From Thiothrix lacustris DSM 21227 (GTDB taxonomy: Bacteria; Pseudomonadota; Gammaproteobacteria; Thiotrichales; Thiotrichaceae), in contig NZ_JHYQ01000008.1 of NCBI RefSeq assembly GCF_000621325.1, positions 62,001 through 126,000 on the forward strand: a stretch of DNA of 64,000 nucleotides, read 5' to 3'. Numbering within the stretch: the stretch's first letter is position 1; every line of letters starts with the position of its first letter. The notes under the pieces were generated by a model. That model searched no databases. It was not told the origin of the DNA and worked only from the letters and a program-made list of their open reading frames with translations. A program made the position numbers and the translations under genes. Below, one piece after another: positions 1 to 8,649 of the stretch.

Positions 1-1
1 T

Positions 2-151
2 GTCACTTTGCATTACAATGATGGCAAGATCCAACTCGAATTAATATTGAAAGAAACATCTAGCCCTGAAGCCATTCAAGCGTTCCGACAAGCTTGCAGC
101 AACATCACCTGTATCAAGCAAGTCAAGATTTTCACAAAGTTGGTGCATTAA
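2..151 (+). CDS. C-terminal fragment of an upstream gene, possibly a cation diffusion facilitator
   Basis: An open frame enters from the left edge and ends at TAA 149-151, giving the last 49 residues of a protein. The fragment reads as beta strand, helix, beta strand (LHYNDGKIQLELIL, then SPEAIQAFRQAC, then IKQVKIFTKL). This resembles the cytoplasmic ferredoxin-like C-terminal domain of CDF metal efflux transporters, but so short a piece cannot settle the family. The coding call rests on the clean frame and on the nitrogen-type regulatory sites starting just after it. Confidence 0.45.
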   Translation, partial: VTLHYNDGKIQLELILKETSSPEAIQAFRQACSNITCIKQVKIFTKLVH

Positions 152-161
152 CACTAACGCT

Positions 162-179
162 CGCACTATTTTAGTGAAT
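162..179 (+). promoter_or_regulatory. Candidate NtrC-binding site upstream of glnN
   Basis: CGCACTATTTTAGTGAAT contains the perfect dyad CACTA-TTT-TAGTG (164-176). It closely follows the enterobacterial NtrC consensus of TGCAC and GTGCA half-sites. Its centre lies about 73 bases upstream of the -24 element of the sigma-54 promoter at 242-257, a normal enhancer distance. NtrC is encoded in this window at 11563-12981. The match is by eye; binding is inferred. Confidence 0.6.
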
Positions 180-241
180 TCAAGAAAACACCTGCCAGCC
201 TACCTCCCCAATAAAGGGATGTGGGCAGGGAATTTATGAAA

Positions 242-257
242 TGGCACAAAGTTTGCA
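242..257 (+). promoter_or_regulatory. Sigma-54 promoter of glnN
   Basis: TGGCACAAAGTTTGCA matches the sigma-54 consensus TGGCAC-N5-TTGCA, with the invariant GG and GC exactly 12 bases apart. Transcription would start near 268, leaving a leader of about 35 bases before the ATG at 304. Together with the NtrC-like site at 162-179 this marks glnN as nitrogen-limitation induced. Confidence 0.85.
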
Positions 258-303
258 TCAAATATCATCATTTCTGATTTACTGTATAGAACGAGGTTAA
301 TCG

Positions 304-2478
304 ATGAGCAGCAATCTAGCGCGTACCCAAGCAATCCATACCATCAGTCAACGTTCCCCGATGGATCTTGGCAAGACCGATCCGCTGAGCAAGATTTGGG
401 CATGTGATGTCTTCAACCTGGCACGCATGGAAGAAACACTTTCCAAGAATGCCTTCAAGGCCATGAAGAAAACCTTCCAAACAGGTGCACCTCTCGACCC
501 TGCAACGGCTGATGTCGTCGCTGCTGCGATGAAAGAATGGGCCATGTCCAAAGGTGCCAAGTTCTTCTCACACATTTTCTACCCGATGACCAATGCCACC
601 GCTGAAAAGCATGACGGCTTCATCCTCACCAGCCCGGAAGGCAATGCCATCACTGACTTCAGTGGCAGCCTGCTGATCAAGGGCGAACCGGATGGCTCCT
701 CTTTCCCTAACGGCAGCCTGCGCATGACCAATGCCGCACGTGGCTACACCGCATGGGATCCAACCAGCCCTGCGTACATCATGCACACCGCCAACGGCGC
801 AACCCTGATGATCCCTTGCGTGTTCCTGTCATGGACAGGCGAAGCACTCGACAAGAAAATCCCGCTGCTGCGCTCTAATGCTGCCATGAACACCGCTGCC
901 CAACGCGTCCTGAAGCTGATGGGTGAAACTGATGTTGCCACCCTGAACTCAAGCTGCGGTGCAGAACAGGAATACTTCCTGATCGACGAAGCCTTCGCTA
1001 CCGCCCGCCCAGACATCCTGCTGGCAGGCCGCACCCTGTTTGGTGCAGCACCGGCTAAAGGTCAACAATTTGATGACCATTACTTCGGCGCTATCCCTGA
1101 GCGCGTGCAAGTCTTCATGCAAGACCTCGAAGACAAGCTCTACCGCCTCGGCATCCCTGCCAAAACGCACCACAACGAAGTAGCACCGGGTCAGTTTGAA
1201 ATTGCCCCTTACTTTGAATCTGCCAACGTGGCTGCCGATCACCAGCAATTGCTGATGACCCTGATGAAAATCACCGCCAAAGCCCACGGCTTCCTGTGCA
1301 TGTTGCATGAAAAGCCATTCGCGGGCGTCAACGGTTCTGGCAAACACGTCAACTGGTCAGTCGGCAATGCTACCCAAGGCAACCTGCTCGACCCTGGCCA
1401 TACCCCTGAAGAAAACCTGCACTTCCTGGCGTTCTGCGGCGCAGTTATCCGGGGCGTACACCAGTTTGGGCCTTTGCTGCGTGCAGTTATCGCCTCTGCA
1501 TCCAACGACCACCGTCTGGGTGCGAATGAAGCACCTCCGGCGATCCTGTCGGTTTATCTGGGCAGCCAACTTGAACAAGTCTTCCAAGACATCAAAGACG
1601 GCAAGCTCCTCAAAACCAAACAAGGCGGACAAATGGATCTGGGTCTGTCCCAAATCCTGAAATTTGACCGTGACCCCGGCGACCGTAACCGTACATCACC
1701 CTTCGCGTTCACCGGCAACCGTTTTGAGTTCCGCGCAGTTGGCTCTTCACAGTCTGTCTCTGGCCCACTAATCGCCATGAACACCATGCTGGCTGATTCC
1801 CTGAACTGGATTGCTGACAAGCTAGAAGCCGAATTAAAAGACGGCAAAGACGTTGCAACCGCAACACTGGCTGTACTGAAAGTCGTGATGGAACAGCATG
1901 GCAATGCAGTCTTCGGCGGCGACGGCTATTCATCCGAGTGGCACAAAGCGGCTGTCGAAGAGCGTGGCCTGAAAAACCTGCCAACCTCTGCTGACGCACT
2001 GCCAGAGCTATTAAGCCCTGAAGTGGCTGGCTTGTTTGAACGGACTGGTGTACTAAGCCCCGTTGAACTGGAAAGCCGCTTTGAAGTCTACGCCGAGCAA
2101 TACATCAACAGCATTGATGTAGAAGCCAAGCTGATGATCAATATGTCTACCACCATGATCTACCCAGCGGCAGTTACCTACTTGTCAGAACTGGCAGCAA
2201 CTGCTGGCAACCTACAAGAACTGGGCATCACGCTGGACAACGCTGTTGCACAAGGTGTTGCTACTGAAGCGAATGCACTGATGGTTACTGTTGGTAAACT
2301 GAGTGAAGCGCGTGCCAAACATGACTTCGCTAGTGTACAAGATCACATGCACTTCCTCGCAGGCACCGTTCGCGGCCTAATGGATGAAGTGCGTGCACAT
2401 GCAGACACACTGGAAACCCTGATTGCTGACGAAATCTGGCCACTGCCTAAATACAGCGAAATGCTGTTCATCAAGTAA
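304..2478 (+). CDS. glnN: Glutamine synthetase type III (GSIII)
   Basis: ATP-dependent ligation of ammonia to glutamate in the cytoplasm. At 724 residues it has the usual GSIII length, far longer than GSI (about 470). The GSIII features are visible: the N-terminal beta-grasp-type region, the catalytic stretch with NSSCGAEQEYFLID near residue 216, HHNEVAPGQFEIAP near 290, the ATP-site segment NGSGKHVNWS near 343, and a long helical C-terminal domain. The start follows GAGGTTAATCG and lies about 35 bases below the predicted sigma-54 start point. glnA (GSI) follows on the same strand after a terminator. With NtrBC in the window, GSIII is likely the low-nitrogen isoenzyme. Unlike GSI, no adenylylation motif is seen. 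Confidence 0.95.
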   Translation: MSSNLARTQAIHTISQRSPMDLGKTDPLSKIWACDVFNLARMEETLSKNAFKAMKKTFQTGAPLDPATADVVAAAMKEWAMSKGAKFFSHIFYPMTNATAEKHDGFILTSPEGNAITDFSGSLLIKGEPDGSSFPNGSLRMTNAARGYTAWDPTSPAYIMHTANGATLMIPCVFLSWTGEALDKKIPLLRSNAAMNTAAQRVLKLMGETDVATLNSSCGAEQEYFLIDEAFATARPDILLAGRTLFGAAPAKGQQFDDHYFGAIPERVQVFMQDLEDKLYRLGIPAKTHHNEVAPGQFEIAPYFESANVAADHQQLLMTLMKITAKAHGFLCMLHEKPFAGVNGSGKHVNWSVGNATQGNLLDPGHTPEENLHFLAFCGAVIRGVHQFGPLLRAVIASASNDHRLGANEAPPAILSVYLGSQLEQVFQDIKDGKLLKTKQGGQMDLGLSQILKFDRDPGDRNRTSPFAFTGNRFEFRAVGSSQSVSGPLIAMNTMLADSLNWIADKLEAELKDGKDVATATLAVLKVVMEQHGNAVFGGDGYSSEWHKAAVEERGLKNLPTSADALPELLSPEVAGLFERTGVLSPVELESRFEVYAEQYINSIDVEAKLMINMSTTMIYPAAVTYLSELAATAGNLQELGITLDNAVAQGVATEANALMVTVGKLSEARAKHDFASVQDHMHFLAGTVRGLMDEVRAHADTLETLIADEIWPLPKYSEMLFIK

Positions 2479-2498
2479 AGTAAGACTTGCTGAGTCGA

Positions 2499-2526
2499 GG
2501 GCGTGATTTATCACGCCCTTTTTTTT
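2499..2526 (+). terminator. Rho-independent terminator after glnN
   Basis: A nine-base stem GGGCGTGAT/ATCACGCCC with a two-base TT loop at 2499-2518 is followed by eight T residues. It separates the sigma-54-driven glnN transcript from glnA. Confidence 0.9.
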
Positions 2527-2614
2527 GCCCGTTGTTTACAAGAACCCCTTAGTCTGCGTAACATCTCCGGTCATCAGAAAAAGACCATTCCATCAATTCA
2601 TCAGGAGACACATC

Positions 2615-4024
2615 ATGTCTGCACAAGACGTTCTCAACATGATCAAAGACAACGACGCCAAATACGTCGATTTCCGTTTCACTGACACCCGTGGTAAAGA
2701 ACATCACGTCACTGTCCCTGCTTACACAGTGGAAGAAGACACCTTCACTGAAGGCAAGATGTTTGATGGCTCCTCCATCGCTGGCTGGAAAGGCATCAAC
2801 GAATCCGACATGATCCTGATGCCAGACCCTTCCACTGCCTTTGTTGACCCGTTCTTTCAAGACGTTACGGTCAACATTTCTTGCGGCATCGTTGACCCGA
2901 CCACGATGGAAGGCTATGAGCGCGACCCACGTTCCATTGCACAACGTGCAGAAGCCTACCTACAATCCACCGGTATTGCTGACACGGCCTTCTTCGGCCC
3001 TGAACCTGAATTCTTCATCTTTGATGACGTGCGCTGGGGTTCAGACATGAGCGGCTCTTTCGTCAAGATCGACTCGCAAGAAGCAGGCTGGAACTCTGAA
3101 AAAGTCTACCCTGACGGCAATATGGGGCATCGTCCAACCACAAAAGGTGGCTACTTCCCCGTACCACCAGTTGACTCCTTCCAAGACATCCGTTCCACCA
3201 TGTGTAACATTCTGGAAGAAGTCGGCGTTCCGGTTGAAGTGCATCACCACGAAGTCGCCACAGCAGGCCAGTGCGAAATCGGCACACGCTTTGCGACCCT
3301 GACGACCCGTGCTGACTGGGTACAACGCCAGAAATACGTTATCCACAACGTAGCGCATCAATACGGCAAAACCGTCACCTTCATGCCTAAGCCTATCGTC
3401 GGTGACAACGGCTCCGGGATGCACGTCCACATGTCGTTGGCGAAAGATGGCGTCAACACCTTCGCAGGCGACGGCTACGCAGGCTTGTCTGAAACCGCTC
3501 TGTACTACATTGGCGGTGTTATCAAGCACGCCAAAGCCCTGAACGCGATCACCAACCCTGGCACCAACTCTTACAAGCGTTTGGTTCCGGGCTTTGAAGC
3601 ACCGGTCATGCTGGCATACTCTGCACGTAACCGTTCCGCCTCCATCCGCATTCCATTCGTATCCAGCCCAAAAGGCCGCCGTATCGAAGTGCGCTTCCCT
3701 GACCCGTCAGCTAACCCTTATCTGGCCTTCGCTGCCCTGATGATGGCTGGTTTGGACGGTATCAAGAACAAGATTCACCCCGGTGAAGCGATGGACAAAG
3801 ACCTGTACGACCTGCCACCCGAAGAAGACAAGCTTATCCCACGGGTTTGCCACTCTCTGGATATGGCGCTGGACGCACTGGACAAAGACCGTGAGTTCCT
3901 GACTGCCGGTGGTGTCTTCACCAACGACATGATTGATGCTTACATCGACCTGAAAATGGAAGAAGTCACCCGCTTCCGCATGACCACTCACCCGGTCGAG
4001 TTCGATATGTACTACTCGCTCTAA
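2615..4024 (+). CDS. glnA: Glutamine synthetase type I
   Basis: Main glutamine synthetase, 469 residues, standard GSI-beta length. The start at 2615 ([22 protein letters not shown]) follows AGGAGA with good spacing and matches the family N-terminus; the longer frame from 2525 lacks a ribosome site. Visible motifs are FDGSSIAGW, the active-site region [10 protein letters not shown], the ATP-site [14 protein letters not shown], the glutamate-binding NRSASIRIP, and the adenylylation loop DLYDLPPEE near residue 397, whose Tyr is the GlnE target in this family. No sigma-54 element is apparent in the 88-base gap behind the glnN terminator, so its promoter is not identified. Tandem GSIII and GSI is unusual and suggests division of labour between low and high nitrogen. 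Confidence 0.97.
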   Translation: MSAQDVLNMIKDNDAKYVDFRFTDTRGKEHHVTVPAYTVEEDTFTEGKMFDGSSIAGWKGINESDMILMPDPSTAFVDPFFQDVTVNISCGIVDPTTMEGYERDPRSIAQRAEAYLQSTGIADTAFFGPEPEFFIFDDVRWGSDMSGSFVKIDSQEAGWNSEKVYPDGNMGHRPTTKGGYFPVPPVDSFQDIRSTMCNILEEVGVPVEVHHHEVATAGQCEIGTRFATLTTRADWVQRQKYVIHNVAHQYGKTVTFMPKPIVGDNGSGMHVHMSLAKDGVNTFAGDGYAGLSETALYYIGGVIKHAKALNAITNPGTNSYKRLVPGFEAPVMLAYSARNRSASIRIPFVSSPKGRRIEVRFPDPSANPYLAFAALMMAGLDGIKNKIHPGEAMDKDLYDLPPEEDKLIPRVCHSLDMALDALDKDREFLTAGGVFTNDMIDAYIDLKMEEVTRFRMTTHPVEFDMYYSL

Positions 4025-4053
4025 TCGCTCGCGCAGATTAGCAGCATCAACAG

Positions 4054-4079
4054 AAACGCCCCATCAAAGGGGCGTTTTT
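4054..4079 (+). terminator. Rho-independent terminator after glnA
   Basis: Stem AAACGCCCC/GGGGCGTTT with loop ATCAAA ends in five T. It lies in the gap between glnA and the convergent lipoprotein gene. Confidence 0.9.
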
Positions 4080-4095
4080 GTGATACCTGCACACA

Positions 4096-4881
4096 CTATT
4101 TCAAGCATTGCTCATAAGACACGCGAGTCAGCTTACCGACAATCTCAACCGCCGCCAGCTCCACCAAGGAACGCACCGCTTGCGCCTGTCCCTCATTACG
4201 ATTCAGGTTTATATCGAAATAGATACCGAACTTGTTAATACTAGCATCTGCATCCAACGAATCACCGCGCTGAAAAATAGCGACTGAATTTTTAGAAGAA
4301 ACACCCGGCACGACACTCATATCGGCCGTCTTCACCACATTCAAATCCAATGCGACAACGCTTAACGAAGAGCCTCGTGCCGCGCCAAAACCACCATCAC
4401 TACGCGCAAATAAGCCAACGCTCGCATCGGCACTCACCACTCCCTTATCAAATTGACTAATCGATCCTTGAATATCATATAAGGGAACAGCTTCATACAC
4501 TTTATTATTATTCGCCGCCTTCAAGAATGAAATAAGATTACCCGAATCCTTTCCATATAGAATGAGTTTAATACCATGACTTTTAAACGTCATTTCGGAA
4601 ACAGCAGAAATTAGCATATCCCTCACACCCATTTTAATGGCTTCCGTTTTATCTTCAACATCCTCAACCATCACAGGAATATCCCTAATATTGTTTGACA
4701 ACATTAAGTCATCCATACAGCGCAATGAATCTGAAAAACCAGTCACACTTTTATAAGGCGCTCCACTTGGACCTTTCTTTATTTCCTCAAACTCACTTTC
4801 CAACTTTGAATTAAGATTGACGCAACCACTTAAAACCAAACAAATCATTACACCTAACGTGAATATTTTTGATTTTTTCAT
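4096..4881 (-). CDS. CsgG/HfaB-like outer-membrane lipoprotein
   Basis: A 261-residue lipoprotein with signal peptide MKKSKIFTLGVMICLVLSGC; the lipobox LSGC puts the lipidated Cys at residue 20. The start at 4881 is chosen because it gives this signal; a GTG at 4932 would add 17 residues and bury it. The body follows the CsgG/HfaB layout: an early SLRCMDDL segment, a stretch with D-x-T (EDVEDKT), a helix MGVRDMLISAVSEM, DIQGSISQFDKGV, a paired-strand region ALDLNVVKTADMSVVPGVSS, and an end with RSLVELAAVEIVGKL and a final YEQCLK. In curli and holdfast systems this family forms the outer-membrane secretion channel. The two small secreted proteins upstream on the same strand fit as substrates or chaperones. 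Specific role is inferred. Confidence 0.7.
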   Translation of the reverse strand: MKKSKIFTLGVMICLVLSGCVNLNSKLESEFEEIKKGPSGAPYKSVTGFSDSLRCMDDLMLSNNIRDIPVMVEDVEDKTEAIKMGVRDMLISAVSEMTFKSHGIKLILYGKDSGNLISFLKAANNNKVYEAVPLYDIQGSISQFDKGVVSADASVGLFARSDGGFGAARGSSLSVVALDLNVVKTADMSVVPGVSSKNSVAIFQRGDSLDADASINKFGIYFDINLNRNEGQAQAVRSLVELAAVEIVGKLTRVSYEQCLK

Positions 4882-4980
4882 AATAGGCTTTTTCACTCCA
4901 GAATTTTTTATTTTTGAGTAATAGGAGACCACCTCCCCAGCCTAAAGGGAAAGATCATTATTGCAATGTGGCAATATTAA

Positions 4981-5307
4981 CTATCGACAGTTATTAGACT
5001 GTATAATATCACCTTGCACAAATACCGTAATATCATTTGGTACACCTGTCGTACTATCCAACACAACATTACCAACATTGAGACTACAACCGGAAGAACC
5101 TAAGTCGCCTATCGCGAATAGATCCGTATCGGTGCCTGAACTTCTATAATCTACTTGATAAGCTCTTAATTTTGCTCGGTTCTTGGCAAATTTTGACGAC
5201 ATATTCATCATGGAAGGGGGAGCACTACTGTCAGGTAGCGCTGAGACTTGATTGACTAGCAAAGTTAACACCGAAAACAATGCAAGCTGTATGGGGAAAT
5301 ATTTCAT
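4981..5307 (-). CDS. Small secreted protein of the curli/holdfast-like locus
   Basis: 108 residues starting MKYFPIQLALFSVLTLLVNQ, a clear signal peptide probably cleaved after VSA. The start at 5307 is preceded by GAGGGA; the upstream ATG at 5343 would spoil the signal. The mature part is hydrophilic and ends in a segment with GCSLNVGNVVLDS, VFVQGDIIQS and a C-terminal NNCR, so two cysteines bracket the last 35 residues and may pair. I do not recognise a named family. It lies between the curlin-like gene and the CsgG/HfaB-like lipoprotein, 99 bases upstream of the latter, so a role as minor subunit or secretion partner is plausible. Confidence 0.6.
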   Translation of the reverse strand: MKYFPIQLALFSVLTLLVNQVSALPDSSAPPSMMNMSSKFAKNRAKLRAYQVDYRSSGTDTDLFAIGDLGSSGCSLNVGNVVLDSTTGVPNDITVFVQGDIIQSNNCR

Positions 5308-5354
5308 GGCACATCCCTCTTTGATCACGAACCATATTTTCATATAACAATAAT

Positions 5355-5385
5355 ATAAAAATGTCCCTGTCTTTCAACAGGGACA
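5355..5385 (-). terminator. Terminator or attenuator after the curlin-like gene
   Basis: On the minus strand a perfect nine-base stem TGTCCCTGT/ACAGGGACA with a six-base loop is followed by a T-rich tract. It sits just below the stop at 5399 and before the two downstream genes. That is the layout expected if the small subunit is made in excess over its secretion proteins. Confidence 0.75.
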
Positions 5386-5398
5386 CAACATTTAAATG

Positions 5399-5689
5399 TT
5401 ATTTAGCTTTGGTTGTATCACAATCACAAATGGTTGCAATAGTGGCTGATTGAGTGCCGTTTTGTCCTTTTTGCTTTTGATAGATTTTTGAATTATGGAC
5501 ATAGATTTTTGCCCGCCCATCGAATTGATCATTAACATGTGAAATGACCGCACGTTGTGTCAAATCAGTACCATCTTGTGCTTGGTAAATCTCAACATCA
5601 TGCACCAGCATATCAATATCAACTTCAGTCGCAAAAGCGGAAGCGCTGGCAAAAACTAACATAGCGGAAAGTGCTGCAATCCTTTTCAT
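5399..5689 (-). CDS. Small secreted curlin-repeat-like protein
   Basis: 96 residues with signal peptide MKRIAALSAMLVFASASAFA, cleaved before TEV. The mature 76 residues hold two related units: EIYQAQDGTDLTQRAVI (about residues 33-49) and KIYQKQKGQNGTQSATI (about 69-85), both of the form IYQxQxGxxxTQxAxI. The spaced Gln, Gly, Asn and Ala recall curlin/CsgA repeats, which build functional amyloid. AGGAG lies upstream of the ATG. It is first in a three-gene minus-strand locus, followed by a strong hairpin and then by a CsgG/HfaB-like lipoprotein gene. Amyloid or adhesin function is inferred from repeat form and neighbours. Only two repeats is short for curlin, so it could be a nucleator or holdfast subunit. 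Confidence 0.6.
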   Translation of the reverse strand: MKRIAALSAMLVFASASAFATEVDIDMLVHDVEIYQAQDGTDLTQRAVISHVNDQFDGRAKIYVHNSKIYQKQKGQNGTQSATIATICDCDTTKAK

Positions 5690-5748
5690 AACTTAAATAC
5701 TCCTAATATTTCACTTATCGACACTCATCCCTCGCTGGGGACTAAATA

Positions 5749-5776
5749 AGCATAAGTCATATCTTGTAATATTCAA
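5749..5776 (-). promoter_or_regulatory. Possible sigma-70 promoter of the curlin-like locus
   Basis: Read on the minus strand, TTGAAT (5776-5771), a 16-base spacer and TATGCT (5754-5749) lie about 60 bases upstream of the ATG at 5689. The match is moderate and the region is very AT-rich, so chance is possible. Confidence 0.35.
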
Positions 5777-6067
5777 GCAACAATTGTCTTTTTTTTAACA
5801 CAAATTTTAAATGACAATTTGCTATTTTTTTATATGGAAAATTATAAAATAAATAGACAGAATGCAATCTTATATTTTCTAGATTTAACTACCACTCAAT
5901 AGCAGATATGGTATATTTTTTACACATAGCACTGCAATTTTTAATAAATTATGTCTATGTGAATTTCATGCACAATAAATCATCATTCTTTGCATCCTAA
6001 CGCCATGGCTGGCGAACCGAACAGGCGCACCAGCACACAGGATTGACAGTACAACGAATAGCAGAAA
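5777..6067. other. AT-rich intergenic spacer
   Basis: Together with the promoter region before it, 378 bases (5690-6067) lie between the curlin-like gene and acuI with no credible gene. The sequence is strongly AT-rich with runs of T and A, unlike its neighbours. A loose inverted repeat (ACACATAG near 5920 and CTATGTGA near 5952) is the only structure I see. No strong terminator for acuI is evident here. Confidence 0.6.
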
Positions 6068-7051
6068 TCAGCGGCTGATATCAACCAAAACACGTCCGCG
6101 TACCTTGCCCTCAAGCAACTCACCCGCCACCTGCATGGCCTCAGTCAGACCAATCTCATGGCTAAGCATTTCCAACTTAGTGGCGTCTAAATCACGCGCC
6201 AACCGCTGCCATGCTTCAAGTCGCTCAACCCGTGGACACATAACACTATCGATACCCGCCAAGGTCACGCCGCGTAGGATAAAGGGAGCAACAGAACTGG
6301 GGAAATCCATACCCCCAGCAAGCCCACAAGCAGCCACTACACCACGGTATTTCATCGTAGAACACACATTGGCTAGAGTATGACTGCCGACCACATCAAT
6401 AGCACCAGCCCAGCGTTCTTTAGCAATCGGTTTTGCAGGAGAACTAAATTCGGCTCGATCCAGCACCTCAGATGCACCTAAGCTCTTGATATAATCGGCC
6501 TCCTCTGGACGCCCGCTCACGCCAACCACCGTATAACCCAACTTCGTTAGCAATGACACGGCTACACTTCCCACGCCTCCGGCCGCACCCGTCACCAAAA
6601 TGTCGCCCTTCTCTGGTGTAACGCCATGACGCTCCAGCGCCATAACACACAGCATCGCCGTAAAGCCCGCCGTACCAATCGCCATCGCCTGTGTCGGGCT
6701 GAAAGCACTAGGCAATGGCACTAACCACTCCCCCTTGAGACGAGCCTTTTCGGCAAGGCCACCGGGGTGTACTTCGCCGACACCCCAGCCTGTATGCACA
6801 ACCGTATCGCCAACCTTGTACGCGGCATTGTCACTGTGCTCAACCGTACCGACCAGATCAATACCTGGAATCATCGGAAAGCGTCGCACCACTGGCCCTT
6901 TACCTGTAATTGCCAAGGCATCCTTGTAGTTAAGCGTGGAATAGGCCACACGAATGGTCACATCACCGTCGTACAGCACCGCCTCATCGATTTCCTTAAG
7001 CTCTGCGCGATAACCGGCATCATCTTTCTCAATCAATATACCTTTGAACAT
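6068..7051 (-). CDS. acuI: Acrylyl-CoA reductase (NADPH), YhdH/AcuI type
   Basis: 327 residues, the family length. A zinc-free medium-chain dehydrogenase that reduces toxic acryloyl-CoA to propionyl-CoA, known from acrylate and DMSP catabolism. The start [18 protein letters not shown] at 7051 follows GGGAG; the frame from 7096 runs back through the operator and is rejected. Visible segments are [16 protein letters not shown] near residue 45, the glycine-rich cofactor loop [16 protein letters not shown] near 150, and the family C-terminus GRVLVDISR. The TetR regulator gene acuR lies 49 bases upstream on the same strand, and the gap holds an operator copy. No acuK, acuH or DMSP lyase is nearby, so detoxification may be its main job here. 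Confidence 0.92.
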   Translation of the reverse strand: MFKGILIEKDDAGYRAELKEIDEAVLYDGDVTIRVAYSTLNYKDALAITGKGPVVRRFPMIPGIDLVGTVEHSDNAAYKVGDTVVHTGWGVGEVHPGGLAEKARLKGEWLVPLPSAFSPTQAMAIGTAGFTAMLCVMALERHGVTPEKGDILVTGAAGGVGSVAVSLLTKLGYTVVGVSGRPEEADYIKSLGASEVLDRAEFSSPAKPIAKERWAGAIDVVGSHTLANVCSTMKYRGVVAACGLAGGMDFPSSVAPFILRGVTLAGIDSVMCPRVERLEAWQRLARDLDATKLEMLSHEIGLTEAMQVAGELLEGKVRGRVLVDISR

Positions 7052-7070
7052 AGTGTGGATCTCCCAATAA

Positions 7071-7085
7071 TAGACCGATCGTCTA
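7071..7085. promoter_or_regulatory. AcuR operator, copy 1, before acuI
   Basis: TAGACCGATCGTCTA, an inverted repeat with TAGAC/GTCTA arms, sits in the acuR-acuI gap. The identical 15-mer recurs at 7748-7762 before acuR. It resembles TAGACC-type operators of related TetR repressors such as NemR. Identical copies before both the regulator and its target strongly suggest the AcuR site. Confidence 0.8.
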
Positions 7086-7100
7086 TAGATCGGCAAAAAA

Positions 7101-7736
7101 CTACCGGCTCAAACCGGCGAAAAATGCTTCAGAAAAAATATCGAGCGGTTTGGCGTTAAGTTCCAGCTTGGCACGCAACACAGCTCCCTCCCAACCAATC
7201 CAGAAAAATGTGGCCAAAGCCGCACAATCAGACATTTGGTTTATTGTCCCCTCAGCACGTGCAACCTCCAGACAACGCGCTAAACGCGATTCCCAGTCAC
7301 CAAACACACCGATCAATTGCTCTCGGTAGGCATCAGGTAGAGCGGACATTTCTTGACCTAGATTACCAATAACACAACCCCGCCGAAATCCATGCCGCTG
7401 CATACCTGAACGCGCATCAGCAATGAAATTAGCAATACGCTCCAACGCGGGGAATGACTCATCCAAGAAGTAACAGTCTAACTTCCGAGAAAAATAACGG
7501 GCGTAGGTTTCAATAACATCGGCACCAAACGCTTCTTTACTATTGAAGTAATGATAAAAAGACCCTTTAGGCACACCGACACGCCGCAGAATTTCATCGA
7601 TACCGGTGGCTGTAAAACCCTTTTCTGTTAACACCTCAACGCCAGCACGCAATAAGGCTGTTCTCGTTTCATGCTGCCCCCCAATTTGTTTTGGAGGACG
7701 TCCAGGGCGTTTTTTTTGTGGGATAATAGTATTCAT
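7101..7736 (-). CDS. acuR: TetR-family repressor, AcuR type
   Basis: 211 residues. The N-terminal helix-turn-helix is clear ([21 protein letters not shown], about residues 42-62) after a basic GRPPK stretch. The ligand domain carries segments typical of Acu[22 protein letters not shown] and [16 protein letters not shown]. In Rhodobacter AcuR represses the acu genes and is released by acrylate. The ATG at 7736 is preferred over a GTG at 7742; neither has a good ribosome site, and the operator at 7748-7762 lies immediately upstream, so autorepression is likely. It is followed by its probable target acuI. Confidence 0.9.
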   Translation of the reverse strand: MNTIIPQKKRPGRPPKQIGGQHETRTALLRAGVEVLTEKGFTATGIDEILRRVGVPKGSFYHYFNSKEAFGADVIETYARYFSRKLDCYFLDESFPALERIANFIADARSGMQRHGFRRGCVIGNLGQEMSALPDAYREQLIGVFGDWESRLARCLEVARAEGTINQMSDCAALATFFWIGWEGAVLRAKLELNAKPLDIFSEAFFAGLSR

Positions 7737-7747
7737 GAGCACAATAC

Positions 7748-7762
7748 TAGACCGATCGTCTA
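7748..7762. promoter_or_regulatory. AcuR operator, copy 2, before acuR
   Basis: A second exact copy of TAGACCGATCGTCTA, ending 12 bases before the acuR ATG. It would block transcription or early elongation of acuR, giving autoregulation. Confidence 0.8.
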
Positions 7763-7896
7763 ATTAACTCAAGTTTAAATTAAGCATTTTCATGAACTTT
7801 ATCAACTTTATGCCAGATAAGAACTTGCGAGGCAAAACCAAATACACCATTATAACAATAACTTAAATGATTAATTTATTTGCAATGGAGTTGCCC

Positions 7897-8649
7897 ATGA
7901 CACCTGTTAATTTCTGCGGGATCAATTTTGATTGCCTTGAACATCAACAAGTTTTCAAAGAAGAAAATAAAACTCGATTTGTCGTCACTGTAAACGCTGA
8001 ATTTATTGTTAAATCCAGTCACAACCAAAAGCTTCTCAACATTATTAATACCAATCATGCGACCTTTGACGGCCAAATACCGTACCTGTTTGCAAGGTTG
8101 CTCAACCGACAAAAGCACTTCAATAAAATCAGCGGATCTGACTTGATTTACGAGGCCTGTGAATACGCACAACAACACCAGAAAAGTTTGTTTCTACTAG
8201 GGGGTAATAGTGAATCCAATGCTGTAGCTGTTGAAAACATCAAACAACGGTATGGTATACGTGTAGAAGGATATTCCCCACCTTATGAAGATTACCCTTT
8301 CACACCAGAAAATGATCGAATTACGCTTGAGAAAATCCAGGAATTCAAGCCAGATTTTTTATTTGTTGGCTTTGGTGCCATCAAACAAGAATACTGGATC
8401 AATGATCATTTAAACTTTTTAAATCAACAACAGGTCACACTTGCCGTAGGGTGTGGTGGTACATTCGACTTCGTATCAGGACAAGCCACACGCGCACCAC
8501 GTTTCGTCCAAAAAGCGGGTTTCGAAGGCGTTTGGCGCTTCATAACAGAACCCCGCCTCTTTCGATTCAAGCGTTTACTCGAAAGTTTCCATTTTTTCAA
8601 CGTACTGTATAATCACCATATTGCTATAGGTAGGAAACAGTTTCTTTGA
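7897..8649 (+). CDS. WecG/TagA/CpsF-family glycosyltransferase
   Basis: 250 residues, the normal size for this family (GT26), which transfers N-acetyl-mannosamine-type sugars to a lipid carrier in envelope or capsule polymer synthesis. Family signatures are VTVNAEFIV near residue 33, ATFDGQIPY near 57 with ISGSDLIY near 77, LFLLGGN near 97, PDFLFVGFGAIKQEYWI near 145, and CGGTFDFVSGQATRAPRFVQKAGFEGVWR near 178. ATG 7897 has GGAG six bases upstream; the ATG at 7867 lacks a ribosome site. Its stop overlaps the start of the GH18 gene by four bases, so the two are co-translated. The acceptor and sugar cannot be told from sequence. Confidence 0.88.
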   Translation: MTPVNFCGINFDCLEHQQVFKEENKTRFVVTVNAEFIVKSSHNQKLLNIINTNHATFDGQIPYLFARLLNRQKHFNKISGSDLIYEACEYAQQHQKSLFLLGGNSESNAVAVENIKQRYGIRVEGYSPPYEDYPFTPENDRITLEKIQEFKPDFLFVGFGAIKQEYWINDHLNFLNQQQVTLAVGCGGTFDFVSGQATRAPRFVQKAGFEGVWRFITEPRLFRFKRLLESFHFFNVLYNHHIAIGRKQFL

